64,000 nucleotides of DNA from NCBI RefSeq assembly GCF_947492555.1, contig NZ_CANLNE010000001.1, forward strand, positions 620,001 to 684,000, written 5' to 3'. Of the stretch, positions 7,202 through 17,066 are shown piece after piece. A program made the position numbers and the translations under genes. Position 1 is the stretch's first letter; each line of letters opens with the position of its first letter. The DNA is from an uncultured Roseobacter sp. (lineage in GTDB: Bacteria; Pseudomonadota; Alphaproteobacteria; Rhodobacterales; Rhodobacteraceae). The notes under the pieces were generated by a model. That model was not told the DNA's origin and did no database searches. It saw nothing but the letters and a program-made list of their open reading frames with translations.

Positions 7202-8902
7202 TCAGATTTCCTCCGGGAAATGCTTCATGACCAGTCGGATGGGGTTCGGCGCCGCCTGCCCCAGCCCGCAGATGGAGGCATCCACCATGGCCGTGCTCAA
7301 CTCTTCCAGCAGATCCTGATCCCAGCTGTCCTGCTGCATCAGTTTCACCGCCTTTTCGCAACCCACCCGACAGGGGGTGCACTGGCCACAGCTTTCGTCT
7401 TCGAAAAATCGCAGCATGTTCAGCGCCGCGGCACGGGCCGAATCGTGATCAGACAGAACAACAACCGCAGCGGAGCCGATAAAGGACCCCAGAGGCTGCA
7501 GCGTGTCAAAATCCAACGGCACGTCATTGAGGGAGGCTGGCAACAATCCAGAGGACGGACCGCCAGGCTGGTACGCCTTGAAGGCATGGCCCTCTGCCAT
7601 GCCGCCTGCGGCCTCAATGATGTCGGTGATCGTCGATCCGGCAGGCAGCAGGTAGACACCGGGCGCGGCAACACGGCCCGAAACGGAATAGCTGCGCAGA
7701 CCTTTGCGACCGTTTTTCTCCGTCGCGCTCAGCACCTCCGGCCCCTCACGGCAGATGCGCGCGACCCAGTGCAGGGTTTCCACATTGTGCACCAGCGTCG
7801 GGCGGCCAAAGACACCAACCTGCGCCACAAACGGCGGGCGATGCCGCGGCATGCCGCGCTTGCCTTCGATGCTTTCGATCATCGCGCTCTCTTCGCCGCA
7901 GATATAGGCCCCGGCGCCCCGGCGCAGATCGATGTAGCCGGGCTCCACGATACCGGCCTCTTCCAACGCCTTGATCTCGCGGCGCAATATATCCAGAACA
8001 GCGGGGTATTCATCCCGCATGTAAATAAAGGCCGTCTCTGCCTCAACCGCCCAAGCAGCGATCAGCATACCTTCAAGAAAAAGATGAGGAACGCGCTCTA
8101 AGTAATAGCGATCCTTGAATGTTCCGGGCTCGCCCTCGTCACCGTTCACGGCCAGATAGCGCGGCCCTTCGTTGGCCCGCACAAAGCCCCACTTCTTGCC
8201 GGATGGGAAGCCGGCACCCCCCAACCCACGCAGGCCAGAGGCCAGAACCTTGTCCTGAACCGCCTCCCAATTGCCTTGCGCCCGCAAGTTTTTGAGCGCG
8301 GCATAGCCGCCTTCGGCCACATAGGCAGCATAGTCCTGATAGGCAGGCACATGGGCGTGAGTGTCCCCGGCCACAATCGCCGCCTGAACCTTGTCAGGCG
8401 TCGCGTGGTCGATATGGGCATGCCCCAGCTCCAACACCGGGGCCGTGTCACAGCGCCCCATGCAGGGTGCCCGCAAGACCCGGACCTCAGCCGGATCGAG
8501 CCCGTCTTCCAGTGCTGCTTTCAGCGCCTGCGCGCCCGCCAGTTCGCACGACAGGGAATCGCACACCCGGATCGTCAGCGCGGGGGGCGGTGCCTCACCC
8601 TCCTTCACCACGTCGAAATGGGCGTAGAACGTCGCAACCTCGTAAACCTCGGCCATCGACATGCGCATTTCTTCCGCCAGGGCGCGCAGATGCGCCGCCG
8701 ACAGATGGCCATACTGGTCCTGAATCTTGTGCAGATGTTCGATCAGCAGATCGGCACGGCGCGGTGCATCGCCCAACAGCGCCTTGACCTCATCCCATGC
8801 CTGATCCTGCAACTGACGGCCCTTGGTGTGGCGGCGGCCCTTGCCCTTACCCGATTTCCACACGCCTTTCTTAGGGGATTTATCTGCCGTATCCAGTGCC
8901 AT
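7202..8902 (-). CDS. NuoE/NuoF-type fusion: NAD-dependent formate dehydrogenase beta-like subunit
   Basis: 566 residues from ATG 8902, with GGAG upstream. Residues 30-100 match the NuoE helical bundle. A thioredoxin-like domain carries [2Fe-2S] ligands C114, C119, C147 and C151 (C-x4-C, C-x3-C). The NuoF part follows, with the FMN/NADH loop GLRGLGGAGFPSGKKW and GDEGEPGTFKDR, and a C-terminal 4Fe-4S motif ESCGQCTPCRVGC. This is the HoxF/FdsB layout that passes electrons between a catalytic partner and NAD. No molybdenum catalytic subunit gene lies on either side, so the partner is encoded elsewhere. Formate dehydrogenase is the likeliest context, but a hydrogenase-like or other diaphorase role is not excluded. 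Confidence 0.8.
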   Translation of the reverse strand: MALDTADKSPKKGVWKSGKGKGRRHTKGRQLQDQAWDEVKALLGDAPRRADLLIEHLHKIQDQYGHLSAAHLRALAEEMRMSMAEVYEVATFYAHFDVVKEGEAPPPALTIRVCDSLSCELAGAQALKAALEDGLDPAEVRVLRAPCMGRCDTAPVLELGHAHIDHATPDKVQAAIVAGDTHAHVPAYQDYAAYVAEGGYAALKNLRAQGNWEAVQDKVLASGLRGLGGAGFPSGKKWGFVRANEGPRYLAVNGDEGEPGTFKDRYYLERVPHLFLEGMLIAAWAVEAETAFIYMRDEYPAVLDILRREIKALEEAGIVEPGYIDLRRGAGAYICGEESAMIESIEGKRGMPRHRPPFVAQVGVFGRPTLVHNVETLHWVARICREGPEVLSATEKNGRKGLRSYSVSGRVAAPGVYLLPAGSTITDIIEAAGGMAEGHAFKAYQPGGPSSGLLPASLNDVPLDFDTLQPLGSFIGSAAVVVLSDHDSARAAALNMLRFFEDESCGQCTPCRVGCEKAVKLMQQDSWDQDLLEELSTAMVDASICGLGQAAPNPIRLVMKHFPEEI

Positions 8903-9110
8903 AGGTCGTCGTCTCCGTGCCCCGGATATCCCCGGCGCGATTGCAAAAGCGTCATGTTGCGCGGACTCTATCAGCCCGATTTGCCACAAGATACTGCCAA
9001 ACCCGCCGTCAATGAGGACCAGAAACGACACTCTGTGTCTGATCAGAAACTTCTGCCCTTAACCGGAACTGCACAGACGCTTGGAGCGGTGGCGATATCA
9101 GGGTACATAA

Positions 9111-10211
9111 ATGCCCAAGATGAACGCGCGCTTTTCTTCCCTTGGTTTTGCCTGCGCCAGCCTTGGCCCGGCCAGTACTCTGGCGTTGGGTGCCCTTGTG
9201 GGAGGGGGTTGGCCCTATGCGGGCCTGCTGTGCATGACCCTGTTTGTACTGCTTATGGACAAAACACAGGTGGGCCGGATCGCCAGCGCGGATCAGGCGA
9301 TCTGGTTGCCGCGTGTCGTTGGCGTGGCGCATTTCGTGCTGCTGGGCCTCGGCCTCTGGGCGGTGGGCGCGGCGGATCACCTCGACACCGGTCAGAAGAT
9401 CGCGCTTGTCGCCGGGCTGGGGCTCTACTTCGGACAGGTTTCAAACGCTTGCGCGCATGAACTCATTCACCGAAGCGACCGCAGTCTGCGCGCGCTGGGG
9501 ACGGCGATCTACTGCTCCTTGCTCAATGGTCAACATGTCTCGGCACATATGCTGGTGCATCACGTGCATGCGGGCACGGCGCGGGATCCGAACTCTGCCC
9601 CCCTGGGTCGTGGCTTCTGGCGGTTTTTCGGGCGTGCCGTGGTGGATGAGTTTACCGCGGGGCTGCAGGCGGAGAACCAACGCAGAAAGGGTCGCGCGCA
9701 GGGTCCCCACCCCTATCTCGTCTATCTCGGCGGGGCGGCGGCATCGCTGCTTGTGGCCTTCCTGCTCGGTGGAGGTCTGGCCGTGGTCGTCCTGCTCATC
9801 CTGGCCCTGCACGCGCAGATGCAGCTGATGCTGTCGGACTACCTGCAACACTACGGGCTGCGCCGGGCCAGCGACGCGTCAGGGCGGGCAGAGCCGATGC
9901 GCGCCCATCACAGCTGGAACGCGCCACGCGGTTTCTCCGCTGCGCTGATGCTGAACGCGCCACTGCATTCGGACCATCACATGAACCCATCGCGCCCCTT
10001 TCCGGAGCTGCGGTTCGACGCGGACGCGATGCCCACCCTGCCCCGCTCCGTGCCGGTCATGGGCGCGCTGGCACTGGTCCCGCCGCTCTGGCGCCGCGTC
10101 ATGGACCCCCGTGTGCACAGGTATCAGGCAAAGGCGCAGGAGGCTCACGGCAACGTCATGCCAAAAACGACCCTGCAGGCTGGCTCCCAGGCGTCAGGTC
10201 TGTCAGAGTAA
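9111..10211 (+). CDS. AlkB-like membrane di-iron alkane/fatty-acid hydroxylase family protein
   Basis: 366 residues with several membrane helices and the three histidine boxes of integral-membrane non-haem di-iron oxygenases: HELIH (116-120), HVSAHMLVHHVH (142-153) and LHSDHH (285-290). HYGL near 247 is also typical of AlkB. The family inserts one oxygen atom into a terminal C-H bond using rubredoxin or ferredoxin electrons. No rubredoxin gene is adjacent. The gene is divergent from the fds-like gene and is followed after one base by a small secreted protein. True alkane hydroxylation versus another lipid substrate cannot be told from sequence. Confidence 0.85.
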   Translation: MPKMNARFSSLGFACASLGPASTLALGALVGGGWPYAGLLCMTLFVLLMDKTQVGRIASADQAIWLPRVVGVAHFVLLGLGLWAVGAADHLDTGQKIALVAGLGLYFGQVSNACAHELIHRSDRSLRALGTAIYCSLLNGQHVSAHMLVHHVHAGTARDPNSAPLGRGFWRFFGRAVVDEFTAGLQAENQRRKGRAQGPHPYLVYLGGAAASLLVAFLLGGGLAVVVLLILALHAQMQLMLSDYLQHYGLRRASDASGRAEPMRAHHSWNAPRGFSAALMLNAPLHSDHHMNPSRPFPELRFDADAMPTLPRSVPVMGALALVPPLWRRVMDPRVHRYQAKAQEAHGNVMPKTTLQAGSQASGLSE

Positions 10212-10212
10212 A

Positions 10213-10629
10213 ATGATGATCCGTTTGTCAGAAATCTCCGCGCTGACCGGGACGATCCTGTGCCTGCTCGCAGGCCCCAGTCTCGCGCAACCCCCGATGA
10301 ACGCGCAGGAATTCGATGAATACACGCGCGGCAAAACGCTGTTCTACGGGGAGAATGGCGTGGCTTACGGGGCCGAGGAATACCTCGATAACCGCCGGGT
10401 GATCTGGTCCTTTCTGGATGGCGAATGCAAATCGGGCACATGGTACGAGCAAGCCGACCAGATTTGTTTTGTCTATGAAGACAACCCCAATCCGCAATGC
10501 TGGACCTTCCACAAGGAAGAGGGGCGGCTGGTCGCGCGCTTCCAGAACGCCCCCGGTATGACAGAGCTCTACGAAGCAGGGGATTTCGACGACGAGATGA
10601 TCTGTCTGGGGCCGCGAATCGGCGTTTGA
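10213..10629 (+). CDS. Small secreted protein of unknown function
   Basis: 138 residues from ATG 10213, with a clear signal peptide (hydrophobic to about residue 24, cleavage after SLAQ or nearby). The mature part is acidic, with Trp and Tyr clusters and three or four Cys that could form disulfides (ECKSGTW, QICFVYED, NPQCWTF, EMICLGP). It begins one base after the stop of the AlkB-like gene, so the two are probably co-translated. No family recognised; a periplasmic location is inferred. Confidence 0.65.
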   Translation: MMIRLSEISALTGTILCLLAGPSLAQPPMNAQEFDEYTRGKTLFYGENGVAYGAEEYLDNRRVIWSFLDGECKSGTWYEQADQICFVYEDNPNPQCWTFHKEEGRLVARFQNAPGMTELYEAGDFDDEMICLGPRIGV

Positions 10630-10636
10630 GGCACGT

Positions 10637-12178
10637 CTAGAAGAGCGAGCCTTGTTTCGGTGGTTTTGAGGACGCTTTGCGCGGGGTCGGTTTGCCCCCA
10701 ACGGTGACCCGGCCATCGGCAAACTGAATTTCCAGTGAGGGCGCGGATTTGGCTGTCTTGCTGTCTGTCACAAGCTCTCCCGCACTGCGCACCACGGCAA
10801 ACCCGCGTTCCAGCGTCGCCTCGTACCCCAGGGTCCGGCGCAGCCGTTCCACCGCGTCAATCCGGCTGCGCCATGTTGCGATGTTGCGCTGACCGGCATC
10901 CGAGAGGCGTGTGACCAGACGGGCGAAGTCACGCGCCTTCCTGTCCCGGTCCTGTTGCAGCGTTGCCGGGCGGAAACGCCGGGCCTGTGCCGCCAGCTGT
11001 TCCTCCTTCACCGCCATGGCGCGGCGCAATGCCGGGGCGAGCCGCCCGGACAGTTCGCGCAGGCGTCTCTGTTCGACCGAAACACCGCGAGACAGGGTAG
11101 CGGGCCGCAGGGACCCGCTCATATCGGCCAGTCGCAGTTTGCGTTTCTGCACGCCCGCTATCAGCGCGGGACCAAGACGCCCTCCGATCATATCCAACCG
11201 CTGACGTGGTGTCTCCAGCAAGCTTTCGGCACGCGGCAGCGCCCGCGCCATATCGCGCAGGCGCTGATCACGGCGCGTCAGCCCCTGGCTCAGGGCCTGC
11301 CGCATGCGCGCGTCCTGACCGTCCAGCCAGGCCATCAACTCATGGCGCACCGGCACCGCCAGTTCCGCCGCCGCTGTCGGGGTCGGGGCGCGTTTGTCCG
11401 AGACATAGTCGATCAGCGTCGTGTCCGTCTCATGCCCCACTGCCGATATCAGCGGGATGTCAGAGGCCGCCGCCGCCCGTGCCACGCTTTCCTCGTTGAA
11501 CCCCCAGAGGTCTTCGACAGAGCCGCCGCCTCGCGCCACGATCAGCAAATCGGGCCGGGGCAGCGCGCCACCCGGTGTCATGGCGTTGAACCCTTCAATC
11601 GCGCGGGTCACTTCGGGGGCGCATTTTTCGCCCTGCACGGCCACCGGCCAGATCAGAACCTTGCGGGGAAACCGATCGCGCAGACGGTGCAGAATATCGC
11701 GGATCACGGCACCGGAGGGCGAGGTCACCACGCCGATGACCTCCGGCAGGTAAGGCAAGGCGCGCTTGCGGGCGGGATCAAACAGCCCTTCCGCTTCCAG
11801 CATCTTCTTACGCTTTTCCAGCAGCGCCATCAGCGCGCCCATGCCTGCCGGTTTGATGTCTTCGATGACGATCTGATACTTCGACTGCCCGCCAAAGGTG
11901 GTCACGCGACCCGTCGCAACGACCTCCATCCCCTCTTCGGGCTGGGTCTGCAACCGGGCGGAGACCCCTTTCCAGATCACACCGGAAATCACCGCTCGGT
12001 CGTCTTTCAGGTCAAGGTAGATGTGACCTGAGCGCGGGCGCGACACGCGGCCCACTTCCCCCTTGATGCGCACGTGACCAAACTCGCCCTCAATCACGCG
12101 TTTGATCGCACCGGACAGCTCGGTGACGGTGAATTCGGGGCTGTTGAGCCCGTCGTCGGGGGCGTCGATCAGATCCAT
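10637..12178 (-). CDS. xseA: Exodeoxyribonuclease VII large subunit
   Basis: 513 residues. An N-terminal OB-fold (FTVTELSGAIKRVIEGEFG, residues 16-34, then VRIKGEVGR) precedes the catalytic core with the signatures GVVTSPSGAVIRDI, ARGGGSVEDLWGFN and SAVGHETD. A long helical region with arginine-rich coiled coil follows. The enzyme degrades single-stranded DNA together with XseB, which is not in this window. It is divergent from purD across 78 bases and ends seven bases from the convergent small secreted protein. Confidence 0.95.
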   Translation of the reverse strand: MDLIDAPDDGLNSPEFTVTELSGAIKRVIEGEFGHVRIKGEVGRVSRPRSGHIYLDLKDDRAVISGVIWKGVSARLQTQPEEGMEVVATGRVTTFGGQSKYQIVIEDIKPAGMGALMALLEKRKKMLEAEGLFDPARKRALPYLPEVIGVVTSPSGAVIRDILHRLRDRFPRKVLIWPVAVQGEKCAPEVTRAIEGFNAMTPGGALPRPDLLIVARGGGSVEDLWGFNEESVARAAAASDIPLISAVGHETDTTLIDYVSDKRAPTPTAAAELAVPVRHELMAWLDGQDARMRQALSQGLTRRDQRLRDMARALPRAESLLETPRQRLDMIGGRLGPALIAGVQKRKLRLADMSGSLRPATLSRGVSVEQRRLRELSGRLAPALRRAMAVKEEQLAAQARRFRPATLQQDRDRKARDFARLVTRLSDAGQRNIATWRSRIDAVERLRRTLGYEATLERGFAVVRSAGELVTDSKTAKSAPSLEIQFADGRVTVGGKPTPRKASSKPPKQGSLF

Positions 12179-12256
12179 GAAACCTCTGGTGTTGTATCGC
12201 GGGTGTGCGCAGCTTAGAACGCCCGGAACCCGAGGCCAAGCAGATCAGGAGCCCCT

Positions 12257-13528
12257 ATGAACATTCTCATCCTTGGCAGCGGCGGTCGCGAACACAGTCT
12301 CGCCTGGGCCGTCATGCAGAACCCCAAATGTGACAGGCTGATCGTGGCGCCGGGCAATGCCGGGATCGCGGAGATCGCGGATTGTGCGACGCTGAACATC
12401 GAAGATGGCGGCGCGGTTGTGGGGTTTGCCGAGGAAAATGCGATTGATTTCGTGATCGTCGGCCCCGAGGCACCCCTCGCCGCAGGCGTGTCTGATCGTC
12501 TGCGCGATGCGGGTATTTCGGTCTTTGGTCCCAGCGGTGCGGCAGCGCGGCTGGAGGCCTCCAAGGCCTTTACCAAGCAGATATGCGACGCCGCAGGTGC
12601 CCCTACCGCCGCCTATGGTCACTTCACCGATGCCGGTGCCGCCAAAGCTTATGTAAAGGCGCAAGGCGCACCCATCGTGATCAAGGCCGACGGTTTGGCC
12701 GCAGGCAAGGGCGTGATCATCGCGGAAACCGAGGCGCAGGCGCTGGCAGCCGTGGATGACATGTTCTCCGGCGCCTTCGGAGATGCGGGCGCCGAAGTGG
12801 TGATCGAAGAGTTCATGACCGGCGAAGAAGCTTCGTTCTTCGTGCTCTGCGACGGCGAAACCGTTCTGCCCATCGGTACGGCGCAGGATCACAAGCGGGT
12901 CGGCGAGGGCGACACCGGGCCCAACACCGGCGGCATGGGGGCCTATTCCCCGGCCCCTGTGATGACGGAGGCCGTGACCCGCAAGGCTTTGGATCAGATC
13001 GTGCGCCCCACCATGGCAGAGATGGTCCGTCAGGGCACACCGTACCAGGGCGTTCTCTTTGTCGGCCTGATGATCCAGGACGGACAGCCGCGCCTGGTCG
13101 AATACAACGTGCGCTTTGGCGACCCCGAATGCCAGGTGCTGATGATGCGGCTCGGCGCACAGGTGCTGGATCTGTTGCAGGCCTGTGCCGAGGGCCGTCT
13201 GGCCGACGCGCAGGTCAACTGGGCGGCGGATCACGCCATGACGGTGGTGCTGGCGGCAAACGGGTATCCGGGAAGTTACGCGAAAGGATCCGTGATCAAT
13301 GGCCTGGAGAGCGTGCCGGAGGACAGCAGCCACATGGTGTTCCATGCAGGCACCGGGCGGGCTGCTGGCAAATTCACGGCTCAAGGCGGGCGCGTTCTGG
13401 CTGTGACGGCCCGGGCAGGTACCCTCAAAGACGCCCGTGACACGGCATACCGGATGGTGGATCAGATCGACTGGCCCGAAGGCTTTTGTCGCCGTGATAT
13501 CGGCTGGCGCGCATTGCAGTCCGACTGA
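12257..13528 (+). CDS. purD: Phosphoribosylamine-glycine ligase (GARS)
   Basis: 423 residues, full family length. N-terminal MNILILGSGGREHSLAW, ATP-grasp motifs (IKADGLAAGKGVIIAE near 140-155) and the family signature RFGDPECQ are intact. It catalyses the second step of purine synthesis, joining glycine to phosphoribosylamine with ATP. It is a monocistronic-looking gene with an AGGAG-like site before ATG 12257, divergent from xseA. Confidence 0.97.
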   Translation: MNILILGSGGREHSLAWAVMQNPKCDRLIVAPGNAGIAEIADCATLNIEDGGAVVGFAEENAIDFVIVGPEAPLAAGVSDRLRDAGISVFGPSGAAARLEASKAFTKQICDAAGAPTAAYGHFTDAGAAKAYVKAQGAPIVIKADGLAAGKGVIIAETEAQALAAVDDMFSGAFGDAGAEVVIEEFMTGEEASFFVLCDGETVLPIGTAQDHKRVGEGDTGPNTGGMGAYSPAPVMTEAVTRKALDQIVRPTMAEMVRQGTPYQGVLFVGLMIQDGQPRLVEYNVRFGDPECQVLMMRLGAQVLDLLQACAEGRLADAQVNWAADHAMTVVLAANGYPGSYAKGSVINGLESVPEDSSHMVFHAGTGRAAGKFTAQGGRVLAVTARAGTLKDARDTAYRMVDQIDWPEGFCRRDIGWRALQSD

Positions 13529-13555
13529 AGCCGCGCTTCACACACGACCACAAAG

Positions 13556-14307
13556 CTACGGCGCGCAGGCCATGGCGCGGGCAAAACCCGGCCTGCTCGT
13601 GTCATCACCAAGTATTTTTGTGATGAACCCGCCGTTCAGATAGGAGACAGAAACCAGCCGGGACCAGTTTGCCGACGCAACAATCATCTCCGCCACGCCA
13701 GCGCAGGTTCGAATGCCGCCCGCAATATCTGCCTCGCCGATGCGGTGGTTCGTGACGCCTGGCAGTGCCGCAAGCTCCGACAGCCTGCCATTTTCGTAAC
13801 GCCACAGGCGCAGGGTCTTGGCCAAATGCGGGCGATCCACATAGGCAATCTCCATCACGCCATCCCCATCCAGATCCGCCGCCCCCACCGGGGCCAGCCA
13901 CCTAAAACGCGTTCCAATGTGAGGTGTCGACGTGATCCGCCCTTCGGCACCATAAACCGCCAGACGCGCACCTTCCGTCTGGCTGCTCTCAACGGCAATG
14001 ACTTCCGCCGCACCGTCAAAGTCGAGATCGATCAGCCGCGGCGCGGTATCTTCAAAGACGAGATCATCCGGTAAAGAGAACCGGCGTTCCGTCCCATCGG
14101 CATAGTGCAGAACAAGGGTGGTGTGTTCGATGGCATCGCCAAGAACGGCGTGTGCATAACGTGTCGTTGGACCCGCATAGCTGGCTGCGATGATCACCGG
14201 CTCAGCCGCAACCGACTGGCCCCCCATCACCAGGCACAACACCTGCAGCGCGCGGCGGACGAAACGGTGCCATCCGCGCGCGGGCAGACGCCGCGCCCTG
14301 ATCCGCA

Positions 14308-14308
<1 letters not shown>
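13556..14308 (-). CDS. Secreted VCBS/FG-GAP-repeat protein of unknown function
   Basis: 250 residues. A basic N-terminus and a hydrophobic stretch to about residue 36 form an export signal. Repeats with calcium-loop spacing follow (DLDFDGAAEV, AADLDGDGVMEIAYVD), as in FG-GAP/VCBS beta-propeller-like proteins. The start codon overlaps the stop of the upstream ferredoxin by one base (TGATG), so its translation is likely coupled to the ferredoxin. The functional link is not obvious. Confidence 0.7.
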
Positions 14309-14754
<446 letters not shown>

Positions 14755-14756
14755 TC

Positions 14757-15143
14757 ATGCGTGTGATGACTGCCCTCCCTGCTGACCAGCAACCGCAGAC
14801 TGCGAAAGGACACTGGCCACGCCCGCCCGCCTGTCTGGTGGCCGCGGATCTGCATCTGCCGCCGGTCAATGCACGCATCACGGTGGCCGGGCTGGTGATC
14901 CTGCGCCAACGCCCAGGCACCGCCAAGGGCGTGATCTTCATTACCCTCGAAGATGAAACCGGCGTGGTGAACGTGATCATCTGGCGGCATATCTACGAAA
15001 AATTCCGCCGGGCCGTCATTGCGGGCCGCCTGCTGCGCGTCACTGGCCGTTTGCAACGTGCCCATGCGGTCACCCATGTGCTGGCCGAAGATGTGGAAGA
15101 TATCTCTCCCATGCTCGACTCATTGGTAAACCCGGAAAGCTGA
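14757..15143 (+). pseudogene. C-terminal OB-fold remnant of error-prone polymerase DnaE2
   Basis: About 128 residues from ATG 14757. The body (ITVAGLVILRQRPGTAKGV, then FITLEDETGVVNVIIW, then LLRVTGRLQ and THVLAEDVEDI) matches the C-terminal OB-fold of DnaE2/ImuC, a polymerase of about 1,000 residues. The polymerase domains are absent, and sequence immediately upstream is the SOS box and the ferredoxin promoter, so no longer coding region is split here. The frame is intact with no internal stop. It is either a decayed copy or a retained stand-alone OB protein under SOS control. A second ATG at 14766 is a possible start. Confidence 0.7.
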
Positions 15144-15147
15144 ACCC

Positions 15148-15175
15148 AAAAAAAGAGCGCCCCGCAGGACGCTCT
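15148..15175 (-). terminator. Intrinsic terminator of degP
   Basis: AGAGCG (15154-15159) pairs with CGCTCT (15170-15175). Read on the minus strand the stem is followed by seven T, so it ends transcripts coming from degP. It sits four bases past the stop of the convergent DnaE2 fragment. Confidence 0.85.
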
Positions 15176-15196
15176 CTTGTCATTATTTTCAAGCGA

Positions 15197-16675
15197 TTAT
15201 TCTGCCAGTGACAGAGCCACGAAGCGTGGATCACCCGCGCGCCGTACCAACAGCAGAAGCGACTTGCGCCCTGCTTCTTCGGCCGCTGCCACACGCTCTT
15301 CAAGCTCGGCAATGGTTGTGACCTTCTGCTGTCCGGCCTCCGTGATGATGTCGCCTGCCCGCAGACCTTTTTCAAAGGCCTCGGAAGTCTCATCAACCGC
15401 CGTCACGGCAAGCCCCTGCATGTTGGCTTCGGCGCCAAGCTCTTCACGCAGCTCATCCGTCAGCGTTGTCAGGGTCAGCCCCAGCAGGTCCTTGGTCACC
15501 GGATCATCGCTTTCGTCAGGGCCCGTCGCCACGGCAGGCACGGCACCTTCGGCTTCTTCCCGGCGGCCCAGGGTCACGCGCAGGGTCATCGATTTACCCT
15601 CCCGCATCACCGTGACACGCACGGTTTCACCCACCGGGCTGTTGCCCACCTGGCGGACCAGACCACGTGTATCCTCAACGGTTGTTCCAGCAAAACTGAT
15701 GATCACATCACCCGCTTCCATGCCCGCCTCGCTTGCCGGGCCTTCGGGCACATCCGTGACCAAAGCGCCGGAAGCGGTTTCAAGCCCCATGGCTTCGGCT
15801 ACGTCCTCAGTCACATCCTGAATGCGCACACCCAGCCAACCGCGGCGGGTTTCGCCAAATTCCTTCAGCTGATCCACCACGCGGGTCACCACGTTAGAGG
15901 CCATGGAAAAGCCAATCCCGATGGAGCCCCCGTTGGGCGACAGGATCGCGGTGTTCACGCCGATCACCTCGCCCTCCATGTTGAAGAGCGGTCCACCCGA
16001 GTTGCCCCGGTTGATCGCCGCATCCGTCTGAATGTAGTCGTCATAGGTCCCGCTCAGCGCACGATTGCGGGCCGATACGATGCCCGCGCTGACCGAGAAG
16101 CCCTGGCCCAGCGGGTTACCCATCGCCACGACCCAGTCGCCGACCCGCGCCAGATCGCTGTCGGCAAAGCTGACAAAGGGCAGCGGACCATCCGCTTCCA
16201 CTTTCAGCAGGGCAATGTCGGTATTCGGATCGGTGCCGATCACCTCAGCCTTGAGTTCGCTGCCATTGAAGAATTCGATCAGGATCTCATCCGCGCCCTC
16301 GATCACGTGGTTGTTCGTCACCACATACCCGTCTTCCGAGATGACAAACCCGGACCCAAGGGCCGACGAGCGGCGCGGCCGGTTGCCATCACCCTCGTTG
16401 TTGCGATCCTGAAATTCGCGAAAGAAGTCCTCAAAGGGCGATCCCTCGGGCACGATACCCTGGGGACCAGTACGCCCGGCCACGACCGTCGAGGTCGTGA
16501 TATTCACCACGGAGGGGCTGATTTTTTCCGCCAACGGGGCCAGACTTTGCTGTTGCGCCAGCGCGCTCAGCGGCTGAACCAGCATGAATGCCAGTGTCAG
16601 AACCGCCAAGAGCAACAGGCGCATCTGGACGGGGATGAGGCTGATGTTGGACATGGATACTGCCTTGGGCTGCAT
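15197..16675 (-). CDS. degP: Do/DegP-family periplasmic serine endopeptidase
   Basis: 492 residues. A signal peptide covers roughly residues 18-41 (ending ALAQQQ). The trypsin-like domain has the full triad: His in VTNNHVIEG, Asp in NTDIALLKV and Ser in NRGNSGGPL. Two PDZ domains follow, with an acidic linker between them. The protein degrades and refolds damaged periplasmic proteins. Start ATG 16675 has AGGAG seven bases upstream. It is the last gene of the rpiA-gor-hflK-hflC-DUF2065 run, though a 187-base gap before it likely carries its own promoter. Confidence 0.94.
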   Translation of the reverse strand: MQPKAVSMSNISLIPVQMRLLLLAVLTLAFMLVQPLSALAQQQSLAPLAEKISPSVVNITTSTVVAGRTGPQGIVPEGSPFEDFFREFQDRNNEGDGNRPRRSSALGSGFVISEDGYVVTNNHVIEGADEILIEFFNGSELKAEVIGTDPNTDIALLKVEADGPLPFVSFADSDLARVGDWVVAMGNPLGQGFSVSAGIVSARNRALSGTYDDYIQTDAAINRGNSGGPLFNMEGEVIGVNTAILSPNGGSIGIGFSMASNVVTRVVDQLKEFGETRRGWLGVRIQDVTEDVAEAMGLETASGALVTDVPEGPASEAGMEAGDVIISFAGTTVEDTRGLVRQVGNSPVGETVRVTVMREGKSMTLRVTLGRREEAEGAVPAVATGPDESDDPVTKDLLGLTLTTLTDELREELGAEANMQGLAVTAVDETSEAFEKGLRAGDIITEAGQQKVTTIAELEERVAAAEEAGRKSLLLLVRRAGDPRFVALSLAE

Positions 16676-16862
16676 GCGTCGTCTCCTGAAATCTCTTGTT
16701 TCGGGCTCAAATGCCCTCTTGCTCGTTATCTTTCGTGAATGCTCACAGACTGCATTTAGGGTGACCTTCGTGCAACATCAAAGATGTATCACTCTGTCAC
16801 AGTTTCAACAGTGCGTTACCAAAGTGTGAAGGCAAAGGCCGTTCCCGCCGGATGCGCAACAC

Positions 16863-17066
16863 TCAGCCGATGCTGGCGCCAAGCTGCCAGGCGAACCAGA
16901 CAAGGATCAGCCCGCTGACCACGATCAGTAGTCCCAACTGGCGCACCGCAGCCTCGGGCAGCGCGCGCAAGGCCTCCAGCATCCGCTCAATAAGCGAAGG
17001 GGCCAGCGCATAGGCCAGCCCCTCGATAATCATCACAAGCCCGAGAGCCAGCAGCAGCGTGCTCAC
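16863..17066 (-). CDS. DUF2065 small membrane protein
   Basis: 67 residues, two hydrophobic helices (LLLALGLVMIIEGLAYAL and LGLLIVVSGLILVWFAW) with a short basic linker, matching DUF2065. Its start overlaps the hflC stop by four bases, the common arrangement of this family next to hflC. It may be an accessory of the HflKC membrane complex; that is inference from neighbourhood. Confidence 0.88.
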   Translation of the reverse strand: MSTLLLALGLVMIIEGLAYALAPSLIERMLEALRALPEAAVRQLGLLIVVSGLILVWFAWQLGASIG

